From: Chrysoperla carnea
Taxonomy: Eukaryota; Arthropoda; Insecta; Neuroptera; Chrysopidae
Direction of reading: 5' to 3'
Assembly: GCF_905475395.1 (NCBI RefSeq)
Contig: NC_058337.1
Coordinates: 105,084,368-105,148,367 of the forward strand
DNA: 64,000 nucleotides
Shown: piece by piece, positions 55,377 through 64,000 of the stretch
Layout: every line of letters begins with the position of its first letter
Numbering within the stretch: the stretch's first letter is position 1
Program-made: the position numbers and the translations under genes
Notes under the pieces: model-generated
What the model was told of the DNA's origin: nothing
What the model saw: only the letters and a program-made list of their open reading frames with translations
Database searches by the model: none

Positions 55377-55532
55377 CTGGAAATAAATAAAAGCTATATG
55401 AATATTAAATCTTAGAAATAGTCAAACAATATTTAAAAATGCAGGAACTATGAAGATATTTAAAAAAAAATTCGTAATGCAGGAGCTGCGTTAGCTAAGC
55501 AAATTCCCTTAGAGATTGAAAAAAGAACACAT

Positions 55533-55695
55533 TTGTCTTAAAATCGAATATTGCATTTTTAATTTTTCAAGAATTTTTATTTAGAAACTAACGCCTAGAG
55601 AAAAAAATCACACGAATACTTTTATACTTAAAACTGATCAAATAATACAAAAATGTTTTTATTTTGAAAAATTTTAAATTTTTTAATTTGCCCCA
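55533..55695 (+). repeat. Dispersed repeat copy (pairs with 16565-16735)
   Basis: Same direction as the 16.6-kb copy, with 'tttttaatttttcaagaatt' in common. Confidence 0.6.
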
Positions 55696-56604
55696 GATAT
55701 CGAAAAATTTTATTATTACTTTTCGTCTTATATAAGTTATGGCATAATTCACCATCAAAATTGAAAATATATATTTTTTTAAATTTCTGTAAATGTTACA
55801 TCCTTAATTAGTCCGGCACAACGAATTTTTTTCAATAATTTATTAAGTTTTTTTTTTTAGTTTTTAAACTATTATTTTTCAATATTATGGAGTGTTATCT
55901 GCGCTTCCACCATCAGGGATATTTTAGTTAATCGTTAATCCTAAAGATCCTAATTAGTAAATCGAATAAACTTATTAACATATTGTATTATCATTGGTCC
56001 TTGATAAGTGTGATAAGTGTGAATAAATCCCATTCAGAGATTCCGTTACATAGATACATACTAAGCTAATAAAAGCGTGTTAAAAAGTAAATCTAATTGA
56101 TGCAAAGACTCTTTAAACTAGTCGAAAATTGTCAGTACAAATTCATATTTATTATACTGATTGCATTTAAATTATTTCATTTATTCCTGCCTATAGTTCT
56201 AAATAATGTTCAGATTATAATCAAACAATACCTAATAGCCATTTTGTATCATTTATTTTTAAAACAAGCTAATGAATATTCTGATTTGATTGAAACACTT
56301 TTAAAATGTAAGTAAGTACATTATTTATAATTACCGTCCTCTTTTTTTATAAAAGTAAATGAGAATGCATAGCATTAATTATATTCAGGAAGTCATTAAT
56401 CAAACGTTTTGAAGGTCGTATGATATCCGTTTACCACCATCATGTCAATAATTTAACCTTTTACCTTATTATAAAAATAACGTATACAAAAAAAAAAAAA
56501 ACAAACTGCAACTTGCATGTTTCGCATGAATATTTCATATGCAAATATTCTTGTGTGTGTGAATATGTCAAGCATATTTCTTTAGTATATTTTTACCTTT
56601 TTTT

Positions 56605-57130
56605 TATACCCTGTATATATGAAATATATATCAAGGTATACTAAGTTTAGTACCAAGTTTTTGTAACGCTCAAAAATATTGATGCTACCAACAAAATGTT
56701 GGTATAGATGTTCATAAAATCACCTAATTAACCCATTTACGGTAGTCCGCCTGTCTGTTTGTCCGTCTGTGTTTGTCCGAAAAGAGAGATCAAGTTGAAA
56801 TTTTTATGACACACTTTGGACGTAAAAAGTAAAATCGCAAATGAGCAACATAGATCAATTGGGTCTTGTAAACCGTTAGAGATAGAACAAAAGTTTAAGT
56901 ATAAAAAATGTTCATTATAAAGAAATCTACAACTTTTGTTTGAAACATTTTTTCTTATACGTCACTGTTTAAACGTGAAGGAGCAAATTAGGACAAAACT
57001 TTGGTGTCCTTTTTCTCCAAAACTATAATAGGGAGTTGAAAATTTGCAGTTTGCTTCAGCTAGTGGTCTTGTAAAATATTATCGAAAAACGAAAAAATTC
57101 GAAATTTTCGTAAAACAAATAAATGGCCGC
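56605..57130 (+). repeat. Longest copy of the dispersed repeat at 1 and 33.1 kb
   Basis: Begins 'tataccctgtatatatgaa', then 'gtatactaagtttagtacc', 'ttgtaacgctcaaaaatatt' and 'gatcaagttgaaattttta'. The 1-235 copy matches the first ~280 bp on the opposite strand, and 33105-33265 matches the first ~150 bp. No transposase or reverse transcriptase motif is visible. Confidence 0.6.
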
Positions 57131-58589
57131 TATGAGCAAACATGTGTTTTATAAACTCTTCCCATTTATAAAAAAAAAATGCAAGCACTGATATTCAACA
57201 CTTTCTCATTATACAGCATATTTCAACAGTTAACTCAGTCAATTGTCTGTTTTCACTTGTTTTCGAACTAATTTTATAATTTTAATATATTAGGGTAATG
57301 TGTAGGATCCCAGATTGAATTTAAAATCCTTGAATCACTCTATAGTTCTAGCTCTACTGATATTCATATCTATGATGAACAAAAATGTGAAGAAAAGTTT
57401 ATCTACTAGAGGCAAGTAATCGAGAGAATGATTATCCATATACACTTGTTTTCAAGTAATATCTGTTCGTTTTGTGTTTCATATCATGTTATACCTAAAC
57501 CACTGTTTATTGGTGGATATTTAATTATATCATATTTAAATTTTAAACCGAACATAAAATGTTGAGGAGATAAAGTTAGAAAGAAACATCAACCTTGAAT
57601 CAAACAACGTACTGTACCACTAATACATCATAATAGAAACGCATTAAATTTAACAATTATTTTTTTCTTTATGGTATAATTATGGTCTTGCACCATGGAG
57701 TGTAGAAATACAGGTACTATAAAAATGTAGACTATTTCCATTATAATATTTTAGGCACAAAAATTTACCCTGTTATAAAATTACCTTAAATTACTTCCGT
57801 TCTATCATGGATAATGTAATCATGTGTGATAATAAAATTCTTTTTAATTCTAGTCATGCGTGTTTAGGAAGATAACTTAGAATAGAATTAGAATTTACCC
57901 TAGAAAGAAGAATGTTGTCCCTTATTGTATATCTAAATTATATTAAAACTAGAAGTTACCCACCCGCTTCCCTTAACAATTTTATCTTTTAACAAATGGT
58001 AGAACAATAGGTTTAGAAACATCTGTTTAATTTGACCCCTGCATGTTTTCGAGTTTTTTGATTTTGATTTTCGTTTTCTAATACAAAGGTGAAATTCTTT
58101 TAAAAGAAAAAAATCTATATCAGAATGATGAAAAATGCGAAAAATTTATAATACGAATAGAATAACGTAAAAAAATTATATAATTTTTTTAAAATAATCT
58201 TTCTATGAAACGAGTTCAAATTTTTTTACTTCTATTTTTTACAGACAATTTAAATTTTCAAATTTATTGTGTTTAATTAAATTTTTTCCACAAAGTTTAT
58301 CGAACAAACTAAATTGTTTCAATTTGTGAACACGAAAAATATCAAAATTTAATAAACTGAAAATGTTTTATGAAAAAAATCTTCTTATTAAAATGAATAT
58401 TCCATAAAGTCAAATAAGCGTAAATAAACATTAATTTATTGATTAGGTTGTTAAACGTAGCGTGGCTTAAAAATAAAATATTCTTATTAAGTATATATTT
58501 TGTTTAATTAGGTTTTGATTTCGCATTTTTCGTAGAGAAAAGCCGATAATATATGTCAAATGTTTCTAATTAATATTTTTACTCATAAA

Positions 58590-58757
58590 TAAAAATGAAT
58601 GTTTGTATGTTTGTCCTCTATGTGTTCTTAAATCATTGATCAGATTGTGATAAAACTTTGGTAAAGTTTTCTAGAGACGCCCCTATGTTTACTTATTCGT
58701 GTACAAAATCTAAAAATATTGTGTATCACTTCAAAATGTATGCGGGGTACAGCTAGT
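58590..58757 (+). repeat. Possible Helitron-like 3' end fragment
   Basis: The stretch closes with 'gcggggtacagctagt' at 58742-58757. CTAGT fits the CTRRT terminus of Helitrons, and such tails are common in arthropod genomes. No clear terminal hairpin precedes it, so the call is tentative. Confidence 0.3.
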
Positions 58758-59325
58758 GTATAATAAAATATAATATGTTTTAGGTACGTATTACAAAGTA
58801 TATCAAGAAATCCGTTTTAGTATAATCGAGATAACATGCATACAATAAAAAAAGAAGGGAAGCATATTATTAATCAAACAAGAAATATTTGGAAGATACC
58901 CAATTTATTGCAAAAATAGTATAAAAAAACAAAATATCAACTTGAATCATTTATTAAATGTTAATAAAAATAACTCTTTTACTCTAATAAAAATTCGTTT
59001 ATGTTAATAATTGCTATATTCAATGATTTTGTTTACAATCTGTATAAAATTGATTAATGTGTGGCATTGGTACCTTCAAACAATAAATAATTCGAAAATT
59101 TTGAGAACGGAAAACAAAATACTAAACTTTATGAGACACCATTATTTTTATTCTTTATTTCCTAAACTAAATATTCTATTTCCTTTAATTGTAATTTGTA
59201 AATAAATTCGAAGACATCCTGTTTTATATGGTGTGATAATTTAAATATCACGAACTATATAAATCGAATCACGGAATTATTTAAGGGCATTAAATAAAAT
59301 GTGTCAAAAATACACTGGCATTTTT

Positions 59326-59351
59326 GTTCTGTTCTTTTAATAAGAACAGAA
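59326..59351. repeat. Short perfect hairpin
   Basis: 'ttctgttctt' and 'aagaacagaa' flank a short 'ttaat'-like loop. It is isolated and of unknown meaning. Confidence 0.5.
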
Positions 59352-60369
59352 TATAAAGGAGAAATCAAAATATAAGGATCGATTATAAAAATTTTTTATC
59401 GATTTAAGAGTTTTTTAGAATTTTGGATTAATAGAATTCGAAATAAAGCTGATCGGTTGTTTTTAACAAAACGCGGGCTTCAATTACAATTTCTGAAAAA
59501 TTTTGACGACGTGTTTTTCATTTTTCATCATTCAATCCTTATATTGTTTGTTGCTGATGTTCAGGGATTTGCTTTTATTTGACAATCTTTTAAAATTAAG
59601 CATATGGCATCAAACCTTTATAGTTCACTAAATGTATTGAGGAAAGCACATATCTGTGAATTTAAGTTTCAACTCTCTTCAACTGAGACCTTCACTATAA
59701 AGCATTTTAATTTATTATAAGTAAAACGAAATTTATTCGCAAAAAATATCCAACCAATATCGAAAATATATTTCGGTATATGTTCACCTGACATGATAAC
59801 CTTGAATTAAAGCATTATTTATTGTAACAAAATTCATACATGAAAACAATAATATGGTAATATACACAAGCGGAAGTTGTCTAGGTAAGCCCTAAATAGG
59901 TTCATTGCCATTTTTTAGGTTTTTCTCATAGCTTTCATGAAATTTTAATCTTAATCTGTAGCGGAACTCAAGTTTGAAAATGTTCTCAGTGGTTAATTCA
60001 ATGCCATAACGTGTATGACGGTGACGTCATGGGCGCAGTTTTTGGCTCTAGGGTCAAAAAAAAAAGAAGAATTTTTGGTCTGGAGTGGACAAATCAGAAA
60101 TTCTCTCTCTAAAAATTTCATAAATTCAAGTGAATTTTGACATAAAAACATATTTAGTCAACAAAATCTACAACAAAATCATGTCTGGCGGGAAAGTTGC
60201 TACTCTGACTTCTCGGTACGTCTATTGGTGAGGCAGATAAAAATGCTCCATCAGTTTTTTATTGGAAAAGTCGTGTAAGTGTTATTATATTTTATTCATT
60301 TTAATAGTACGTATTGCAAAAGCTCGCCAAGTTGAACGGATTATCGTAAAGGACCACCCGAAATTACGA

Positions 60370-60730
60370 AGGAAAATGGTTTTCTGTGAAACTTTTTCTA
60401 ATCCACCCTAAAATGCTCTTTGGATCATTCTGATCAAAACTCTCATAGCCACAAACATTTTGAATAAGTAGTTTTCGAGCTACAAACCACCCCAAAATGT
60501 TCTTCGGATAGTTTTGATCAAAAGCTCTTTCTGATCAAAAACGGCTACAAAATTTTTTAACGATTAGTTATCGAGCTAAGGACTATATAACAATAATGTA
60601 TGTGTAGCTTTGATCACCCGTAGCTCGAAACCTACTCGTTAAAAAGTTTTGTGGACGTGAGAGTTTTTGAAAACGATCTCTATAATATTTTTGGATGGCT
60701 TGAAAAAGTTTCAGAGAAAGTCATTTTCCT
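60370..60730. mobile_element. Foldback element, ~110-bp arms
   Basis: The left arm ('atggttttctgtgaaactttttc', 'tttcgagctac') and inverted right arm ('gtagctcgaaac', 'gaaaaagtttcagagaaagtcat') pair over about 110 bp. A further scrap, 'cagaaagccattttact' near 60775, repeats the outer arm, so the true border is unclear. Confidence 0.55.
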
Positions 60731-61370
60731 AGTTATATACTAAAACTATAATATATTCATAACGAGTTTTTTACAGAAAGCCATTTTACTATCTAATAAT
60801 GCGGGATCCTATGGTGAAAACAAAAATTTTAACTTTCTTAGGTTTTTCGACCCTGACGAACTTCTTCATGTGTGTGTGATACTAATATTTTTGGTATATA
60901 AATAGTGTTAAAATCCGATATCAAAAATTTGTTACATGTACGTATGTATGCATGGGGTTGATTGTATGTAGAGGTAATCTTGTTTTATTTTCAATAACAA
61001 CATGAAGGATACGATATGGGTCAAACATGAGTTGTGAGTGGGTTTTACAATTAAACACGCAAACTTTTTTACGTACGACGTACCTACAAATAATTAAACC
61101 AATATGAATATTACTCTTCGATCTAGAGCTATGCGTAGTATTTGACAGTCAATTTAGAACGACTGGAAATTTGAGTAATTGTTGTAAAGAACGTAGTTTG
61201 ATAGCTTTTAGTTCAGCAAAAATTTTCAGAGGTAGGGACTTATATATTCAGCAAGATGGATGAATATTAAGCAAGATTGATGAATATTCATTGAGAACGA
61301 ATTTCAAAGACGCTAGCTCAGACGATAGACCAGACCAACTCAAAAAATGGGTCGGAACTTTGATCTGGAT

Positions 61371-61960
61371 GCCACTCACATCAAAGGCTAGAATCTCTTC
61401 AAGAAACATTTATAGCTTACTCCGGTAGCTCTCAGCCACGTTTACTTCGAAAAATAACGATTTAACGATGGTTTGTTTTATTTGTTATGCAAATTGGATC
61501 TTGACGCTTACACCATTGAAACTACCGATAAGATGCAATATTGGAACAAAAATGATAAATAGCGTAGGAGTTTTACATATTTTTTTGGTCCAGGCAGACT
61601 ATTAAGCAAAAGTGTATGTATATCAAATTCTTAGCTCTTTTTTGAATTGGTTTTAAATTTAAGATAGTATAGCAGAATCGAGATGGGAAACAGTTTAGTT
61701 AAATCAGCAATCATTTTTGAATTGTTTTTGTATGACCAATGATTTAATGGTAGTTAACTGTGGCCCTCGATACTGCCTTTAGTTATTTAGTTATTATATA
61801 ACTAATCCATAAGCGATTTACCTGACATTTTCAGTTTTGAATTTCTAAATAGCGTCAAAAAGAAAAAAAAGTTAACTAAGCCGATATATTGGGAAGTAAA
61901 CATTAATAAAAATTATCTAAAGTAGGTAAAGCAGGTGTTTTGGAGGGATTCTAACAATAC
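61371..61960. mobile_element. Foldback family copy 3
   Basis: The left end 'gccactcacatcaa' and the shared interior 'cacgtttacttcgaaaaataacgatttaacg' match copy 1 at 44.53 kb almost exactly. The right part ('gaagtaaacattaataaaaattatc' type) follows after roughly 200 extra bases not found in copy 1. Confidence 0.6.
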
Positions 61961-64000
61961 TAAGCCTGATTCTAGACCTAACACAGACACCCTTGATAGA
62001 AAAAAAAACAACAACAAACTACCTCATCTCTCTACGCTCCAAATAGCTCATAAACCACCCCATCCGATCTCTCCCATTGAGACGAGGTGTACATTCATCT
62101 GTATTATAATCTAAAAATTTAATCATCAAATAATTGAAGTTTTTACACACAAAAAAACTTTTAATTTTATACCTTGGCTATAAATTTAAAAAATAATGCA
62201 TAAATTATTTATTTTTTTAAATTTGAGGCTTTTATTAATTGAGCTGAGTTTTTTTAAATATAGAAGCTAATGATTTTATAACCTTTGATTAAAAATACTC
62301 GAATAGTGTTGCATACAAAAAGTAAGAACCATTTTTAATGATTAGTTTACCATGCCAATATTTTTTCTCTAAATTAGAAGTCTTTCATGTTTAGTGTTTT
62401 TTATTCTAAAATCATATCCTCTTAGTTATATTTCAAAATAAATGCATGTAAATAACTATTGGTCACAATATGTGGAAAATATTTTGTGACACCAAAAGAG
62501 AGAAAACGATATGGTATCCAACGTTCTTGAGGATATGGAGGAACCCTTCATTATCTTAATTAGATCTTTCTCTAATGGAATTTACCCCTTCTTTTATGAA
62601 CGTTTGTATAGTTTTGCAATTGACCTATTTCGGGGTCGTTTCACAATTTTGTGCCTAAAGTGGCGTAATTTGTGTTACAAATTAAGTTTTGATTAATTTT
62701 TAAGATTCAGAAACATATATGTTATAAACATATATTCAACAGGTTTATATTTTAAACAAGGATGAATATTTCTTAACTTTTAAGTTTCTGATTCTGGTGT
62801 GATTATAACTGGAATAGCAGTAATAGGATATTCTGTCCTTGTATGTAAGAGGCTTCTATTTCGGAGTAGAAGTAGGTCTATAAATTGTAATAAACAGATA
62901 TATTCATGATTTAGTTGGTAGTTAAGAATATGCTCTAAAATATGAAAGAAATTTGAACGTACAGAACCTTAAGTATTGGGGATTTCTAAACACGTATTAA
63001 TTTTTAACACTCCAATTTACTTTTCATTATTTCTTTTAATGATGAAAGAATGGAAATTATATCGATGGTTTTATTATTTGTTCAAAAAGATATTATTTTA
63101 AGATAATATTTTTATACCCCGCCATTAAATTATTATTATGAATAATTCGAAGTTAAAATATAAGTGCTCGATTTAAAAAATGTAATTTTATTTTAATAAC
63201 CATCATTAAATTATTACATTTATTTATTTCAAAAACATTTTACTAAATTTTTAACAAATTCTTAATAAAAAATCGGGAAAATCGATAATTTCTTAGAGGT
63301 CTATTATCAGCGGATTACTTAGACGGTGGCGTAATAGAAAAATCGCCTCATATCTAACAAATTATTAGATTTGAATAAAATTAGATTTTTGATTGATGAA
63401 TGATAAAAAGGTGCAAGAGCTGGAATAAGTTGAATAATTGGATTTTTTTTTACCATGAAACCACTAAAGATATGGCAGGTAGTAATTCGGTCAAAACACC
63501 CAGTTATAGTTTTCTGCGAAAGTCTCGAAATATCGACTTCGATCTACTGTTTTGTCGAATCGTTTTTGTTTTATAAAATTCTGATCTTTGTACCTTCTTG
63601 GAATATTTTGAAAATAGAAAAGTTCTTGGATTATTGGAAGAGTAAGCAATAATTTATAACATCTTACTAAGGCAAGAACTTCAGCACACCATCAAAATTT
63701 GGCTAGTGTCTGAATTTTGGTGTATTTGTTATGATATAACTCAGCGCTTTTCATCCAACTAAAAGGTGTATTATTTTTGAAGCGATATGTTTTAAAATAA
63801 AACTGAAACGTCTAAAAAATAAAGCTACGAGCACAGCTATTACGAATAATAAATTGAAACAGAGATAATTGAACAATTAAAATACGTAAATAATTGATTA
63901 GTCTCTCAATAAATAGTAATTAGTCTCTCAACAATCATAAATTATTTATTAATAAAATATTATACGCCTATAATAATAATATATTATTAAATTATTGATG

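Larger units (their letters stand above)
55377..64000. other. Gene-free AT-rich region upstream of bves
   Basis: No gene is supported on either strand. Repeats listed separately are at 55533, 56605, 58590, 60370 and 61371. It should contain the bves promoter and first non-coding exon, which I cannot point to. The frames at 62511-62696 and 63455-63652 show no recognisable motif. Confidence 0.6.

Overview
The window looks like a nuclear segment of an AT-rich arthropod genome, most likely an insect. Coding exons are separated by introns with GT-AG borders, and the recognised proteins are animal families. The DNA between genes is crowded with short inverted-repeat transposons. I cannot name the order or species from the sequence alone. 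No prokaryotic, viral, organellar, rRNA or convincing tRNA sequence was seen.

Four protein-coding loci are supported. (1) Plus strand, 16978-26267: a seven-exon phosphatidylinositol 4-kinase III beta gene (PI4KB; fwd in flies). It reads through all joins to a 1029-residue protein. (2) Plus strand, 34743-35870: a single-exon BTB-BACK protein of the BTBD6/lute type with a divergent C-terminus. (3) Minus strand, 37931-40990: an uninterrupted 1019-residue peroxisomal AAA ATPase, PEX1. (4) Minus strand, 50087-55350: a six-exon Popeye-domain (POPDC/bves) membrane protein of 572 residues. It carries both cAMP-pocket motifs, DSPEW and FQVT. The genes belong to different systems (Golgi phosphoinositide signalling, ubiquitin-adaptor type BTB proteins, peroxisome import, membrane cAMP sensing). 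I see no sign that they act together.

Layout: 1-16.9 kb has no gene but holds several foldback or MITE elements (about 1.1, 9.7-10.2, 11.2-11.7 and 13.2-13.6 kb). PI4KB follows, with decayed tandem repeats in its first large intron. 26.3-34.7 kb is AT-rich with a small hairpin element and repeat fragments. The BTB gene is followed by a hAT-type MITE with an 8-bp target duplication, a two-copy tandem repeat, and PEX1. Immediately upstream of PEX1 is the most striking object: a 1.6-kb foldback element (41118-42723) with near-identical arms of about 460 bp. It encloses what looks like a captured terminal coding exon. 42.7-50 kb holds members of a foldback family (three copies in the window), a TA-flanked MITE and a three-copy tandem repeat. 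bves carries another hAT MITE in an intron. 55.4-64 kb holds only dispersed repeats.

All gene names come from recognising protein motifs by eye. No database search was possible.
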